Assembly: GCF_003048405.1 (NCBI RefSeq)
Contig: NZ_PIQS01000001.1
Location: 970,550-1,034,549 of the forward strand
DNA length: 64,000 bases
Origin: Campylobacter concisus
Lineage (GTDB): Bacteria > Campylobacterota > Campylobacteria > Campylobacterales > Campylobacteraceae
Direction of reading: 5' to 3'
Part shown: one piece after another, positions 9,236-20,084 of the stretch
Layout: each line of letters starts with the position of its first letter
How positions within the stretch are numbered: the stretch's first letter is position 1
Translations under genes and position numbers: made by a program
Notes under the pieces: model-generated
Told to the model about the DNA's origin: nothing
Database searches by the model: none
Seen by the model: the letters and a program-made list of their open reading frames with translations, nothing else

Positions 9236-10318
9236 ATGTTTTTTGATGGCAAAAATAAAGAGCTTTCTAGTAAAAATGAAGCTTTACAAAGAGAAAATGA
9301 AGCTTTAAAGGCTGAAATTTTAGCACTTAAAAATGAGCTAAAAAACGTTAAAACTTGCGAGCCAAAAGAGCAAGCCAAGGATAAGCAAGAAGCTGTAAAT
9401 TTATTGCTTTCAAGTTATCAAGATGGTATAAATTTCTTGCAATTAACAATGGAAGAAAACCTAAAAATGCTTGAAAGTATAAACGGATTAAATGAAAAGA
9501 CTTTCAAAGAGACGGGCGAACTCAAGTCGCAAACGGCTGAGATTTTAAACTCGATCGAGCAAGTAAGCCAGATGAGCAATGACCTTTCAAATGACGCTTC
9601 TTCGCTTAATGGAAGCGTAAATTCGATTGCTGAGATTATAAATCTTATTAAAGATATCTCAGATCAGACAAATTTGTTAGCTCTAAATGCTGCTATTGAG
9701 GCGGCCCGTGCTGGTGAGCATGGACGAGGTTTTGCTGTCGTGGCAGATGAGGTTAGAAAGCTTGCTGAACGTACCCAAAAAGCGACACTTGAAGTAGAAG
9801 TAAATATAAATGGACTTAAGCAAAGTGCGAATACAATGATCGAAATGAGTGAGAATTTCTCAAAAATTTCTGCAAATGCTATGAAAATTTTAGGTGGATT
9901 TGAAGGAAACATCTCAAGCGTAAACTCAAATACGCAAAATATCCTAAATCAGGCCTTAAATGTTACAAATGAAGTCTATGTAAGCAATGGAAAAATAGAT
10001 CATATAAATATGAAGCTAAATGGATATAGAGGCGTGCTTTTAAATGAATTTAATAAAATTCAAGATGTTCATGAGTGTAGATTTGGCAAATGGTATGAAA
10101 AAGATGTGAAAAATACTCTTGTAAAAGATGCCAAAATTCTCTCAAGTATCGCAGCTCATCATGAAAATGTTCATCATGGACTAGAAAAAGCGATGGTTAT
10201 TTTTGCTGATAAAGATAAAGGAAATCTACCTGGCGTTGAAATATTAAAAGATGTCGAAAACTCAAGTAAAGTAGGTTTTGAAGAGTTGCTTGAAGCTATT
10301 AAGTCTGCAAGAAAATAA
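9236..10318 (+). CDS. Soluble methyl-accepting chemotaxis protein with C-terminal CZB domain
   Basis: 360-aa chemoreceptor without transmembrane segments, so a cytosolic sensor. An N-terminal coiled coil (residues ~5-50) leads into the signalling hairpin, with [19 protein letters not shown] (about residues 142-160), where CheA/CheW bind. The C-terminus has a chemoreceptor zinc-binding (CZB) domain: H-x-C-R-F-G-K-W-Y near residue 278 and H-H-x-x-V-H-H near 302. Members of this class have been linked to zinc, redox or hypochlorite sensing. The hairpin at 10318-10350 ends the transcript. Confidence 0.93.
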   Translation: MFFDGKNKELSSKNEALQRENEALKAEILALKNELKNVKTCEPKEQAKDKQEAVNLLLSSYQDGINFLQLTMEENLKMLESINGLNEKTFKETGELKSQTAEILNSIEQVSQMSNDLSNDASSLNGSVNSIAEIINLIKDISDQTNLLALNAAIEAARAGEHGRGFAVVADEVRKLAERTQKATLEVEVNINGLKQSANTMIEMSENFSKISANAMKILGGFEGNISSVNSNTQNILNQALNVTNEVYVSNGKIDHINMKLNGYRGVLLNEFNKIQDVHECRFGKWYEKDVKNTLVKDAKILSSIAAHHENVHHGLEKAMVIFADKDKGNLPGVEILKDVENSSKVGFEELLEAIKSARK

Positions 10319-10350
10319 AATCTTAGACTCATGCTTTGAGTCTAAGATTT
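10318..10350. terminator. Bidirectional terminator hairpin between chemoreceptor and HIT genes
   Basis: A perfect 14-bp stem (10318-10331 and 10337-10350) with a 5-nt loop lies between the two convergent stop codons. T-runs are short, so efficiency is uncertain. Confidence 0.7.
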
Positions 10351-10358
10351 AGAAGTTA

Positions 10359-10712
10359 TTAAAATGTGCTTTGTGGATCAGCTACGCCTTCGCTCCAGCC
10401 AAGCTTCGCTCCACCAAGCAGGTGAAAATGTAGATGCATAACCTCTTGACCGCCGTTTTCACCGCAGTTTGTGATGAGGCGGTATCCGCTCTTATCAACG
10501 CCCATTAAGGTCGCCACTTCTTGGATAAATTTAGTCATCTCTCCCATTAAAACCGGATCCATCTCTTGGAAATTTTTATAGTGTTTTTTTGGGATGATTA
10601 GGATGTGGATCGGTGCTTTTGGATTTATGTCGTTAAAAGCTAGAAATTTCTCGCTTTCAAGCACTTTGTTGCAAGGGATTTCACCAGCTACGATCTTTTC
10701 AAATATGGTCAT
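10359..10712 (-). CDS. HIT (histidine triad) family protein
   Basis: Small cytosolic HIT-family nucleotide hydrolase/transferase (HINT-like). The C-terminal triad H-L-H-F-H-L-L-G-G is intact. I place the start at the ATG 10712-10710, which follows an AAAGGAG ribosome site by a normal distance; an upstream TTG at 10736 would add 8 residues but has no such site. The protein is then 117 aa. It is convergent with the chemoreceptor gene and adjacent to pheS in opposite orientation, as I recall for C. jejuni. Confidence 0.92.
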   Translation of the reverse strand: MTIFEKIVAGEIPCNKVLESEKFLAFNDINPKAPIHILIIPKKHYKNFQEMDPVLMGEMTKFIQEVATLMGVDKSGYRLITNCGENGGQEVMHLHFHLLGGAKLGWSEGVADPQSTF

Positions 10713-10830
10713 TTTAGCTCCTTTGAAATTTTGCAAAATTATATCAAAGTGTGCTTAAATTTCGTGCTCTTTATCTTGATTTTAACTCTTTTTCTATAAA
10801 ATCGACTCAAAAATTTATAAAGGCAAAAAA

Positions 10831-11826
10831 TTGCAAGATTTCGTTAATAAAATCAAAAATGAAATTTCAACGCTTGATGATTTGGAAAAAGTCAGGGTAG
10901 AAATTTTTGGCAAAAAGGGCATCTTGGCGCAAGGCTTTGCAAAGCTAAAAGAGCTTGGTGAAGATGAGAAAAAGGAATTTGCAGCAAATTTAAACAAGCA
11001 AAGAGATGAGCTTGGCGCGCTAATAGAAGCTAAAAAGGCTGAGCTTAGCGAGCAAGAGATAGATAACAAGATGAAAAAAGAGGCCGCTGATATCACGCTA
11101 TTTAATGAGCCTGTTGCTAGCGGGGCACTTCATCCTGTGATGGCTACGATGGATAAGATAATTGAATACTTTTTGGCTCTAAATTTCTCGCTCGAGACCG
11201 GACCACTAATAGAAGATGATTTTCACAACTTTGAGGCGCTAAATTTACCAAAATACCACCCAGCAAGAGATATGCAAGATACATTTTACCTAGATGATTT
11301 TAGACTTTTAAGGACGCATACGAGTCCAGTTCAGGTGCGAACTATGCTAAATCAAAAGCCGCCTATTCGCATGATAGCGCCAGGTACTGTCTTTAGACGT
11401 GATATGGATTTAACGCATACACCGATGTTTCACCAGGTCGAGGGCCTTGTGGTGGAGGATGCTGAGAAAGTTAGCTTTGCAAATTTAAAATCAATGCTTG
11501 AGGGCTTTTTAAAGCATATGTTCGGCGACGTTGAAGTGCGTTTTCGCCCTAGCTTCTTTCCATTTACGGAGCCTAGCGCAGAGGTTGATATTAGTTGTAT
11601 ATTCTGCCACGGCAAGGGCTGCAGAGTGTGCAAGCAGACTACTTGGCTTGAGGTACTTGGATGCGGCGTCGTCGATCCAAACGTATTTAAGGCGGTTGGC
11701 TATAAAAACGTAAGCGGATATGCCTTTGGCCTTGGCGTTGAGAGATTTGCGATGTTGCTTCATAGAGTGCCTGATCTAAGGTCGCTTTTTGAGGGAGATT
11801 TAAGATTGTTGGAGCAGTTTAAATGA
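10831..11826 (+). CDS. pheS: Phenylalanyl-tRNA synthetase alpha subunit
   Basis: 331-aa alpha chain of the (alpha-beta)2 class II synthetase charging tRNA-Phe. An N-terminal coiled coil (residues ~1-85) is followed by the catalytic domain with motif 2 (G-T-V-F-R-R-D-M-D) and motif 3 (G-L-G-V-E-R-F-A-M). The start is a TTG at 10831 preceded by AAAGG. It overlaps pheT by 4 bp. It is the first gene of a tight cluster running through pheT, aroA and ispH. Confidence 0.97.
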   Translation: MQDFVNKIKNEISTLDDLEKVRVEIFGKKGILAQGFAKLKELGEDEKKEFAANLNKQRDELGALIEAKKAELSEQEIDNKMKKEAADITLFNEPVASGALHPVMATMDKIIEYFLALNFSLETGPLIEDDFHNFEALNLPKYHPARDMQDTFYLDDFRLLRTHTSPVQVRTMLNQKPPIRMIAPGTVFRRDMDLTHTPMFHQVEGLVVEDAEKVSFANLKSMLEGFLKHMFGDVEVRFRPSFFPFTEPSAEVDISCIFCHGKGCRVCKQTTWLEVLGCGVVDPNVFKAVGYKNVSGYAFGLGVERFAMLLHRVPDLRSLFEGDLRLLEQFK

Positions 11827-14159
11827 TAATTTCAAAGCATTGGTTAAACGAGTGGATCGACCTTAGCGAGGTTAGTGGCGAGACACTTTCAAAGACATTA
11901 AATTCTATTGGGCTAGAGGTTGATAGTTATAAAGAGATAAATTTACCAAAGAGTATTGTGGTTGGCTACATAAAAAGTAGAGAAAAGCACCCAGATGCCG
12001 ATAAGCTAAGCGTTTGTCAAGTCGATGTTGGTGGAGAGACGCTTCAGATCGTGTGTGGGGCTAAAAACGTTGAAGCTGGCCAGTTTGTGCCAGTTGCACT
12101 TATTGGTACGACTATGCCAAATGGTCTTGAGATAAAAAAAGCAAAGCTAAGAGGTATCGAGTCAAGTGGCATGATCTGCTCTTCAAGTGAGCTGGGACTT
12201 CCAAAGGTGAATGATGGAATTTTACCACTTGATGAGAGCATCGGCAAGCTAAAACTTGGTACAAGCCTTAGTGAATTTGAGGTATTTAAAGATACGATAA
12301 TCGAAGTTGATGTCACAGCAAACAGAGGCGATTGCCAAAATTTACATGGCATCGCAAGAGAAATTTGTGCAGCGCTTGATCTAAATATAAAAGATAGCCA
12401 CGAAGACGATGAAAGCGAAAATTTACTAGGTATTGGCAGAATAGCTTCTGTGCGAGCAGAGGATAAAGTAAATGGGTCATTTTTGTATAAGGCTTTTGAG
12501 CTAAAAGAAGGACTATATGAAAATCTAATAACTCGCATGCGTCTAGCATTAATAGAGTGCCAAAAGACAAATTTAGTTGAGAGACTGCTTGAATACGCGA
12601 CATTTTGCACGGGTGTTTTATTTAGAGCTTATGATCACGCTAAACTAGTAAGTGAAGGTGAAAAGGCTGTTTTTGATATAAAAAATGGTGAAAATGGCGA
12701 ATGTGTCGTTTATTGTGAGGATAAAAATTTAGGCATTGCTGGAATTTACCAAAGTGACGCAGCAAGAGTAGATGAGAAGTCAAAAGTGATCCTAGTAGAA
12801 GCTAGCTACGTAAAGCCAGATGTTGTTTCAAAAGCTATTTTTGAAAATAAAAATTTACCAAAGGGTGATCAAATTTATCGCTCAAGTCGTGGTAGCGAGC
12901 CAAATTTAGCTTATGGAGCGGATTATTTATTTAGAAGACTTGCTAATTTTAAAGATACTCTAAATCTCTTTGCTGGCTCACAGCAGTCGCTTTTAAACAC
13001 CGAGCCTATAACACTAAGCATCTCTCTTTTTGAGCTTAAAAATATGATCGGTCAAGATATTGCTAGAAATGACGTCGTTAAAATTTTAAAGAAACTTGGC
13101 TTTGAGATCGCAGTAAATGTTGAGCAAGAAAGCTTTAACGTAAAAGTGCCGTTATTTCGCCATGATATAGTAAATTCTCACGATGTTTGCGAGGAGATCG
13201 TAAGGATAATAGGCATAGATAATATCGCCTCAAAACCACTAAATTTCTCTGAGAAAAATAGGCTAAATAAGACATATTTTGACTATAAAAACGCCCTAAA
13301 TTTAAGGCGTAGAGCAGCTGATAATGGCTTTTTTGAAAGCGTGCACTACGTATTTGACAGCCTTGATGAGCTTAGTGAGCTAAATTTTAAACCATGCAAA
13401 GTTAAGATATTAAATCCTATAAACAACGAGCTAAACACGCTTAGGCCGACGCTTGTTAATCACCTTCTAAGCTCAAGCGAGAAAAATATCAAAAACTCGA
13501 AACGCTCAGTTAGATTATTTGAACTTGGAGAAGTTTTTGATGAAGACGCAAATCAAGGCTTAAATTTAGGCTTTGTTGTGTCTGGACTTTTAAAAGAGCC
13601 AACACTGATAAACGGTGCAAAAGGCGAGGAGGCAAATTTCTACGCATTTGCATCGATGGTGCAAAATGTCATAGGTAAATTTGAGCTAAAACCTTGCCAG
13701 GGCATCTCATATCTTAGCCCATACGAGCAAGCACACATCTATCAAAATGGCGAAAATATCGGCTATATCGGTAGAGTTGACGCAAGAGTTGAGGCAAAGA
13801 GAGATCTGCCAAGAACATATGTTTGCGAGATTGATTTTGCTAAGCTTAAATTTGAGCCAATTTTGGCAGTGCCTTACTCTAAATTTCAAAGTACAACAAG
13901 GGATCTTAGCCTTATTGTGCCTGAAAATTTCGAGGCTGGACAAATTTATGAGTGCATAAGAGGGCTAAATCTAAAAGAGCTAAAAGAATTTTTACCAGTT
14001 GATATCTACAAAGATGCAAAGCTAAATGGCTCGATCAGTCTTAGTCTCAAATTTACATTCCAAGATATGGAAAAAACGCTTGAGGATGATGATATAAATG
14101 CACTTATGGATAAAATTTTAAGCGAGCTAAAAGAGAAACTAAATATCGGAATAAGATGA
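11823..14159 (+). CDS. pheT: Phenylalanyl-tRNA synthetase beta subunit
   Basis: 778-aa beta chain of PheRS, of normal length. Visible domains in order are an N-terminal OB-fold/tRNA-binding domain (about residues 38-150), B3/B4 editing domain, B5 domain, catalytic-like core and C-terminal FDX-ACB anticodon-binding domain (final ~90 residues, [12 protein letters not shown]). It edits misacylated Tyr-tRNA-Phe and contacts the anticodon. It is translationally coupled by 4-bp overlaps to pheS and aroA. Confidence 0.97.
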   Translation: MIISKHWLNEWIDLSEVSGETLSKTLNSIGLEVDSYKEINLPKSIVVGYIKSREKHPDADKLSVCQVDVGGETLQIVCGAKNVEAGQFVPVALIGTTMPNGLEIKKAKLRGIESSGMICSSSELGLPKVNDGILPLDESIGKLKLGTSLSEFEVFKDTIIEVDVTANRGDCQNLHGIAREICAALDLNIKDSHEDDESENLLGIGRIASVRAEDKVNGSFLYKAFELKEGLYENLITRMRLALIECQKTNLVERLLEYATFCTGVLFRAYDHAKLVSEGEKAVFDIKNGENGECVVYCEDKNLGIAGIYQSDAARVDEKSKVILVEASYVKPDVVSKAIFENKNLPKGDQIYRSSRGSEPNLAYGADYLFRRLANFKDTLNLFAGSQQSLLNTEPITLSISLFELKNMIGQDIARNDVVKILKKLGFEIAVNVEQESFNVKVPLFRHDIVNSHDVCEEIVRIIGIDNIASKPLNFSEKNRLNKTYFDYKNALNLRRRAADNGFFESVHYVFDSLDELSELNFKPCKVKILNPINNELNTLRPTLVNHLLSSSEKNIKNSKRSVRLFELGEVFDEDANQGLNLGFVVSGLLKEPTLINGAKGEEANFYAFASMVQNVIGKFELKPCQGISYLSPYEQAHIYQNGENIGYIGRVDARVEAKRDLPRTYVCEIDFAKLKFEPILAVPYSKFQSTTRDLSLIVPENFEAGQIYECIRGLNLKELKEFLPVDIYKDAKLNGSISLSLKFTFQDMEKTLEDDDINALMDKILSELKEKLNIGIR

Positions 14160-15433
14160 GAATTTATCCATTAGAAAAAAGTCTAAATTTAACTATTGAC
14201 GACATCGCAGCGGATAAGTCCATCTCGCATAGATGTGCGATTTTTTCGCTTTTAAGCGATAAGCCATCTCGCGTTAGAAACTATCTAAGAGCAGGCGATA
14301 CACTAAATACCTTAAAAATAGTCCAGCTTTTAGGTGCAAAAGTTGAGGACAATGGTTCTGAAATAGCGATCATGCCGCCACAAAAGATAAAAGAGCCAAA
14401 TGAAATTTTAGAGTGTGGCAACTCAGGTACGGCAATGAGGCTTTTTATGGGACTATTAGCCGCGCAGAACGGCTTTTTCGTGCTAAGTGGTGATAGATAT
14501 TTAAACTCACGTCCAATGGCTAGAATAGCAAAACCTCTAAACGATATGGGTGCAAAGATAGATGGTGCAAACAACGCAAACAACGCTCCTCTTTGTATAA
14601 GAGGGACAAAATTTGAAAGATTTAGTTTTGAGAGCAAGATCGCCTCAGCTCAGGTAAAAAGTGCGCTTTTGCTGGCGGCTCTTTACTCAAATGGCTGCAA
14701 ATTTAGTGAGCCAGAGCTAAGCAGAGATCATACTGAGCGTATGCTAGCTGGCATGGGAGCTGATATAAAGCGTGACGACCTAGAGATCACTTTAGAGCCG
14801 ATGAAAGCTCCACTTGCGCCACTTGATATAGACGTGCCAAATGATCCAAGTTCAGCATTTTTCTTTGCGGTCGCAGCTTTAATCATCCCAAATTCGCATA
14901 TCATTTTAAAAAATATCTTGCTAAATAAAACTCGCATCGAAGCTTACAGGATTTTAGAAAAAATGGGTGCTGAGATAAAATTTCACAAAACCTCAAGCAA
15001 ATACGAAGATATCGGTGATATCGAGGTTAAATACTCACCAAACTTAAAAGGTGTAGAAGTTAGCGAAAATATCTCGTGGCTCATCGACGAAGCTCCAGCT
15101 TTAGCCATCGCATTTGCCTGCGCTAAAGGCCAAAGCAAGCTGACAAATGCCAAAGAGCTTCGCGTAAAAGAGAGTGATAGGATAGCTGTCACGATAAATG
15201 CATTAAAAGCATGCGGTATCGAGGCAAGCGAGCTTGAAGATGGTTTTGTTATAAATGGATCTGAGGCTAAATTTGCCACGATAGATAGCCACGGAGATCA
15301 TAGGATCGCGATGAGCTTTGCCATACTTGGACTAAAATGTGGCATGCAGATAGAAAAGAGCGAATTTATTGCCACATCGTTTCCAAATTTTGCTGAAATT
15401 TTAAAGAAAATGGGAGCTAGAGTTGAAGATTGA
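14156..15433 (+). CDS. aroA: 3-phosphoshikimate 1-carboxyvinyltransferase (EPSP synthase)
   Basis: 425-aa shikimate-pathway enzyme joining PEP to shikimate-3-phosphate. Signatures include D-K-S-I-S-H-R (residues ~20-26), G-N-S-G-T-A-M-R-L near 90, and R-V-K-E-S-D-R-I near 335. The N-terminal N-S-G-T-A segment resembles class II rather than E. coli-type enzymes, which is an inference from memory. It overlaps pheT by 4 bp and ispH by 11 bp. Confidence 0.97.
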   Translation: MRIYPLEKSLNLTIDDIAADKSISHRCAIFSLLSDKPSRVRNYLRAGDTLNTLKIVQLLGAKVEDNGSEIAIMPPQKIKEPNEILECGNSGTAMRLFMGLLAAQNGFFVLSGDRYLNSRPMARIAKPLNDMGAKIDGANNANNAPLCIRGTKFERFSFESKIASAQVKSALLLAALYSNGCKFSEPELSRDHTERMLAGMGADIKRDDLEITLEPMKAPLAPLDIDVPNDPSSAFFFAVAALIIPNSHIILKNILLNKTRIEAYRILEKMGAEIKFHKTSSKYEDIGDIEVKYSPNLKGVEVSENISWLIDEAPALAIAFACAKGQSKLTNAKELRVKESDRIAVTINALKACGIEASELEDGFVINGSEAKFATIDSHGDHRIAMSFAILGLKCGMQIEKSEFIATSFPNFAEILKKMGARVED

Positions 15434-16247
15434 GCTTGCTAGTAGTTATGGATTTTGCTTTGGTGTAAAAAGGGCGATAAAGATTGCTGAAAATGCAGGA
15501 GATGCTGCGACCATTGGGCCACTCATACATAATAACGAAGAGATAAACAGGCTTGAGAAAAACTACAATGTAAAAACACTTGAGGGTATAGACGAGCTAA
15601 AGGATGAGAAAAAGGCGATCATCCGTACTCATGGCATCACTAAAAATGACCTTGCAGAGCTAAAAAAGACAGATATAAAAGTAATCGACGCAACTTGCCC
15701 GTTTGTGACAAAGCCACAGCAAATTTGTGAAAAAATGAGCGAAGAGGGTTATGATGTGGTGATCTATGGTGACGTACACCACCCTGAGGTAAAGGGCGTG
15801 AAGTCATATGCCAAGGGTAACGTCTATGTCGTGCTTGATGAGAGCGAGTTAGAGGGCATTAAATTTAAGCAAAAGGTCGCACTTGTTAGCCAAACGACTA
15901 GAAAAGTCGAGAAATTTATGCAGATCGCAAACTACCTTATGCTTCACGTAAAAGAGGTACGCGTTTTTAATACCATTTGCAACGCAACATTTGAAAACCA
16001 AGAGGCCGCCAAAAATTTAGCAAAAAGAGCTGATGTGATGATAATCATCGGTGGAAAAAATAGCTCAAATACAAAACAACTCTATCTAATATCTAAAAAT
16101 TTCTGCGAAGATAGCTACCTCATTGAAAGCGAAGAAGAGCTTGAAAAATCATGGTTTGATGGCAAAAATTTGTGTGGCATAAGTGCTGGTGCAAGTACGC
16201 CTGACTGGATCATACAAAAAGTCGTTGACAGAATCAAAAAAGTATAA
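15423..16247 (+). CDS. ispH: 4-hydroxy-3-methylbut-2-enyl diphosphate reductase
   Basis: 274-aa Fe-S enzyme of the last MEP-pathway step, making IPP and DMAPP. The three cluster cysteines are visible: Cys12 in G-F-C-F-G-V, Cys92 in D-A-T-C-P-F-V and Cys186 in N-T-I-C-N-A-T. The catalytic T-x-x-N-Q-E-like region (F-E-N-Q-E-A-A) follows. It starts inside the end of aroA and is followed by an 80-bp gap with its own -10-like boxes before rpsA. Confidence 0.97.
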   Translation: MKIELASSYGFCFGVKRAIKIAENAGDAATIGPLIHNNEEINRLEKNYNVKTLEGIDELKDEKKAIIRTHGITKNDLAELKKTDIKVIDATCPFVTKPQQICEKMSEEGYDVVIYGDVHHPEVKGVKSYAKGNVYVVLDESELEGIKFKQKVALVSQTTRKVEKFMQIANYLMLHVKEVRVFNTICNATFENQEAAKNLAKRADVMIIIGGKNSSNTKQLYLISKNFCEDSYLIESEEELEKSWFDGKNLCGISAGASTPDWIIQKVVDRIKKV

Positions 16248-16276
16248 AATTTATCCTAGCTAAAGCCACAATTAAC

Positions 16277-16282
16277 TATAAT
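16277..16282 (+). promoter_or_regulatory. Possible -10 box for rpsA
   Basis: TATAAT in the ispH-rpsA gap, about 45 bp upstream of the rpsA start. No clear -35 is seen, which is normal for epsilonproteobacterial sigma-70 promoters. A second AT-rich candidate (CATAAT) lies closer to the gene. Confidence 0.35.
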
Positions 16283-16327
16283 AAGCCAATTTGCCTCTAC
16301 TGGCATAATAAAATTTAAAGGATCAAG

Positions 16328-18004
16328 ATGGCTGTGAACAAAAGTGTTCAATTAGGAAAAGCAAAAGACGAAGATATCGAAGATATCGATTTTGCTGCGA
16401 TGTTAGAGGAGTCTTTTAAAAAGACTGAAGAAGATAGTGACGCAAAGATCGTCAGTATCAATGGCGATGAGGTTTTAATCGATGTTGGCAAGAAGTCAGA
16501 AGGTATTTTAAATGTTTCTGAGATCACTGATGCAAACGGCAACCTGACACATAAAGTTGGCGATACGATCAAAGTTGTAATAACTGGATCAAGAAATGGA
16601 AGACCTATAGTGTCGCACAAAAAAGCACTTAGAAAAGAGAAAGTTAAAGCTTTCATCGAAGCTTACGATCCTGAAAATTCTGGCGAAATCGACGTAAAAG
16701 TAGTTGGAAAAAATAAAGGTGGCTTTATAACTCAAGATGCAAATGGCGTTGAATTTTTCTTACCAAGAACGCACAGTGGATTTAAAAACGCTGAGGGCGT
16801 AGTTGGTAAAACATATAAAGTAAGAGTTATAAAAATTGATAAAGAAGAAAATAGCATAGTTGTCTCTAGAAAGAAAATTTTAGATGATGACCGCAAAAAA
16901 CGTAAAGAAGCTCTATCAAGCATAGTAGAAAATGATAGCGTTATAGAGGGCACAGTTAAAAAAATCACAACTTATGGTATGTTTGTTGATGTTGGTGGTG
17001 TAGACGGACTTGTTCACTACAGCGAGATAAGCTACAAAGGTCCAGTAAATCCTAGCTCACTATATAAAGAAGGCGATAAAGTTTTAGTTAAAGTTATCAG
17101 CTATGACAACGAAAAACGCCACTTGTCTCTATCTATCAAGGCAGCTACTCCAGATCCTTGGGAAGAGATCATAAATGATGGGCTAGAAGTTGGTGACACT
17201 ATCAAAGTAACAGTTAGCAATATCGAGCCTTATGGCGCATTTGTTGATCTTGGAAATGATATTGAAGGATTTTTACATATATCTGAAATTTCATGGGACA
17301 AAAATATCAAAAATCCAAAAGATCACATCAATGAAGGTCAAGAGATTGATGTTGAGGTTATTGAGATAGATGCTAAAGGGCACCGCCTAAGAGTAAGCCT
17401 TAAAAATTTACTTCCAAAGCCATTTGATGAGTTTAAAGCTAAATTTAAAGAGGGTGATGTTGTTAAAGGCGTTGTGACAACTATCACAAATTTTGGTGCA
17501 TTTGTTAGAGTGGGTTGCGTTGAGGGCTTATTGCACAATGAAGACGCGTCTTGGGATAGAAACGATAAATGCAAAGATATGTTTAAAGCCGGTGACGAGC
17601 TTGAAGTAAAAATCATTAAAATCGATAGCGCTGAACAAAAAGTTTCACTCAGCCTAAAAGATCTAAAACAAAGTCCAGTTCAAGCATTTGCTGATAAATT
17701 TAATGTAGGTGATATCGTAAAAGGAACGATTCGTGACATTAAAGACTTTGGCGTGTTTGTAGAGCTTGGTGATAACGTTGATGCGCTGATTCGCAAAGAA
17801 GATCTAGGTAGTGTAGATGTTAGCACACTTAAGATTGGCGATGAGATCGAAGCAGCTATCGCATTTATCGATGAGAAGAAAAATAGAATTCGCCTTAGCA
17901 TACGCCGTTTAGCAAAACAAAAAGAGCGTGAAGTGTTAAATGAGATCAATGATAACGACGATAAAGTAACACTTGGCGATATTATAAAAGAACAATTACT
18001 TTAG
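16328..18004 (+). CDS. rpsA: 30S ribosomal protein S1
   Basis: 558-aa multi-domain RNA-binding ribosomal protein that helps recruit mRNA. Successive S1/OB domains can be followed through repeated cores of the type G-x-V-x-x-I-x-x-x-G-x-F-V-x-V (for example K-I-T-T-Y-G-M-F-V-D-V, N-I-E-P-Y-G-A-F-V-D-L and T-I-T-N-F-G-A-F-V-R-V). Six repeats fit the length. It has a good ribosome site (AAAGGATC) and probably its own promoter. Confidence 0.96.
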   Translation: MAVNKSVQLGKAKDEDIEDIDFAAMLEESFKKTEEDSDAKIVSINGDEVLIDVGKKSEGILNVSEITDANGNLTHKVGDTIKVVITGSRNGRPIVSHKKALRKEKVKAFIEAYDPENSGEIDVKVVGKNKGGFITQDANGVEFFLPRTHSGFKNAEGVVGKTYKVRVIKIDKEENSIVVSRKKILDDDRKKRKEALSSIVENDSVIEGTVKKITTYGMFVDVGGVDGLVHYSEISYKGPVNPSSLYKEGDKVLVKVISYDNEKRHLSLSIKAATPDPWEEIINDGLEVGDTIKVTVSNIEPYGAFVDLGNDIEGFLHISEISWDKNIKNPKDHINEGQEIDVEVIEIDAKGHRLRVSLKNLLPKPFDEFKAKFKEGDVVKGVVTTITNFGAFVRVGCVEGLLHNEDASWDRNDKCKDMFKAGDELEVKIIKIDSAEQKVSLSLKDLKQSPVQAFADKFNVGDIVKGTIRDIKDFGVFVELGDNVDALIRKEDLGSVDVSTLKIGDEIEAAIAFIDEKKNRIRLSIRRLAKQKEREVLNEINDNDDKVTLGDIIKEQLL

Positions 18005-18009
18005 TTTAA

Positions 18010-18492
18010 ATGGGCAGACGCATACTTTTATTAGTAGTTGTCCTGCTATTTGTAATATTGGGTTTGGTTGGAATTTCTCTTGTTAAATTTGCAAGTGTAA
18101 ATTTCAGCCAAATATCTGAAGAAAATATCACAAATGAGCAAAATTTAACCAAAAACACGACCAGCAATACCAACTGGATGAGTGAGCTAGCAACTATTAG
18201 AAAAAAAGATTATGTGCTGCCTGTAAATGAAATTTTTATAGAATACAACCGACCCAAAATAGAAAAGCCAAAGATTACTGCATATGAGCTTTTGATAGAT
18301 AAAAATGATATCTATTCAATGTTTTGTTTGATGCAGACTTTAAGAAAAAGTGAGGTCGATTTTACTGTTGTAAAAGATGGTGCAAAAAGCCAGATATTTT
18401 TAAATACTCAAGACTCTAAGCTTCTACAAAATATTATTTTAGAACTAAGAGTTTATGATATCCACTCAAGTGTGAGAGAGGTAAAATTATGA
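18010..18492 (+). CDS. Conserved hypothetical membrane-anchored protein
   Basis: 160 aa, not a recognised enzyme. A single N-terminal hydrophobic helix (residues ~4-27) looks like an uncleaved anchor. The rest is a periplasmic domain with an Asn/Thr-rich linker and a compact C-terminal alpha/beta segment (Y-E-L-L-I-D-K onward). It starts 5 bp after rpsA and overlaps serA by 4 bp. As I recall, C. jejuni has an unnamed gene in the same place between rpsA and serA, supporting a real gene. Confidence 0.85.
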   Translation: MGRRILLLVVVLLFVILGLVGISLVKFASVNFSQISEENITNEQNLTKNTTSNTNWMSELATIRKKDYVLPVNEIFIEYNRPKIEKPKITAYELLIDKNDIYSMFCLMQTLRKSEVDFTVVKDGAKSQIFLNTQDSKLLQNIILELRVYDIHSSVREVKL

Positions 18493-20066
18493 AAACTATC
18501 ATTGTTTGCGATGCGATACATCCAGTAGGTTTTGAACTTTTAAAAAAAGAGCAAGATATAAACGTAATAGACGCAGTTAATACTCCCAAAGATAAACTTT
18601 TAAAAATTTTAGGTGAGGCGGATGTTGCTATAACAAGAAGCTCAACTGAAGTAAACGAGGCGTTTTTAAATGCTGGTAAAAAACTAAAAGCTATTGTTAG
18701 AGCTGGTGTTGGTGTAGATAATGTCGATATAGAAGGATGCTCAAGGCGTGGCATAATAGCTATGAACGTTCCAACTGCAAACACTATTGCTGCAGTTGAG
18801 CTAACAATGGCGCATATGCTAGCTTCAGCTAGATCCCTTGAATACGCTCATAATGATCTAAAGCTAGATAGAATCTGGAAGCGTGAGAAATGGTATGGGG
18901 TTGAGCTTTTTAAGAAAAAGCTTGGTGTGATCGGCTTTGGAAATATTGGCTCGAGAGTAGCTGTTCGTGCAAAAGCTTTTGGTATGGAGATCATCGCTTA
19001 TGATCCATATATTGATCCATCTAAAGTTATCGATATGGGCGGTACTTATACTAAAAATTTTGATGATATTTTAGCATGTGATTTTATCACGATACATACA
19101 CCAAAAACTAAAGAGACAACAAATATAATCGGCGCCAAAGAGATCGCAAAAATGAAAGATGGCGTAAGACTTATAAACTGCGCTAGAGGTGGTCTTTATA
19201 ACGAAGAAGCGCTTTATGAAGGACTAAAAAGTGGCAAGATAGCATTTGCCGGTATTGATGTTTTTACAAAAGAGCCAGCAACTGATCATCCACTTCTTGA
19301 TCTAAATAATGTAAGTGTCACCCCACACCTTGGAGCAAATACACTTGAATCACAGCGAAATATCGCAGTTGAGGCAGTCGAGCAAGCTATTTTAGCAGCT
19401 CGCGGTATAAGCTATCCAAATGCGTTAAATTTACCTATAAAAACAGAAGATCTACCGCCATTTGTTGAGCCTTATATCGAGCTTACAAGCAAGATGGCAT
19501 TTCTTGCAGCACAGATCAATAAAAGCGCTATCAAGGCTATCCGCATAGAAACTCACGGTCAAATCAGCGAATACGCAAATTCACTGCTAACATTTGCCAT
19601 AGTTGGCGCGCTAAAAGAGAGTCTAGGTGATGCGATAAACTACGTAAATGCCAAATTTTTATGCGATGAAAAAGGCATAGTGACAGAAACCATTGCTGGT
19701 GGTGATAGCATTTTTAAAAATAAAATCACTGTTCGCATCACGACCGAAAAAGGCATCGCAACGGTTGGCGGCACGGTGTTTGGTGAAAATCAGCAACGCA
19801 TCGTGACAATCAATGGCTTTAAGACTGACTTTAAGCCAAAAGGCAAGATGATCATCTTTAAAAACCATGACGTACCAGGTGTTATCGCTCAGATCAGTAA
19901 AATTTTAGCTGATGAGAAGATAAACATCGCAGACTTCCGCCTTGGCAGAGATGAGCATGGTATGGCGCTTGCGGTTATCTTGGTCGATGAACACATAAAA
20001 ACAGAAACGCTAGAGAGATTAAACGCGCTTGAAGCTTGCGTTTGGGCTCAATACGCAGTTATATAA
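18489..20066 (+). CDS. serA: D-3-phosphoglycerate dehydrogenase
   Basis: 525-aa long-form PGDH, the first step of serine biosynthesis. The NAD-binding fold shows G-F-G-N-I-G-S-R (residues ~153-160). The catalytic segment has D-V-F-T-K-E-P and the H-L-G-A-N-T motif (His of the catalytic triad). After it come an intervening (ASB) domain and a C-terminal ACT domain (last ~80 residues), which in this family mediates serine feedback. It overlaps the preceding gene by 4 bp. Confidence 0.96.
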   Translation: MKTIIVCDAIHPVGFELLKKEQDINVIDAVNTPKDKLLKILGEADVAITRSSTEVNEAFLNAGKKLKAIVRAGVGVDNVDIEGCSRRGIIAMNVPTANTIAAVELTMAHMLASARSLEYAHNDLKLDRIWKREKWYGVELFKKKLGVIGFGNIGSRVAVRAKAFGMEIIAYDPYIDPSKVIDMGGTYTKNFDDILACDFITIHTPKTKETTNIIGAKEIAKMKDGVRLINCARGGLYNEEALYEGLKSGKIAFAGIDVFTKEPATDHPLLDLNNVSVTPHLGANTLESQRNIAVEAVEQAILAARGISYPNALNLPIKTEDLPPFVEPYIELTSKMAFLAAQINKSAIKAIRIETHGQISEYANSLLTFAIVGALKESLGDAINYVNAKFLCDEKGIVTETIAGGDSIFKNKITVRITTEKGIATVGGTVFGENQQRIVTINGFKTDFKPKGKMIIFKNHDVPGVIAQISKILADEKINIADFRLGRDEHGMALAVILVDEHIKTETLERLNALEACVWAQYAVI

Positions 20067-20084
20067 ATTTTGAAAGGATAAAAA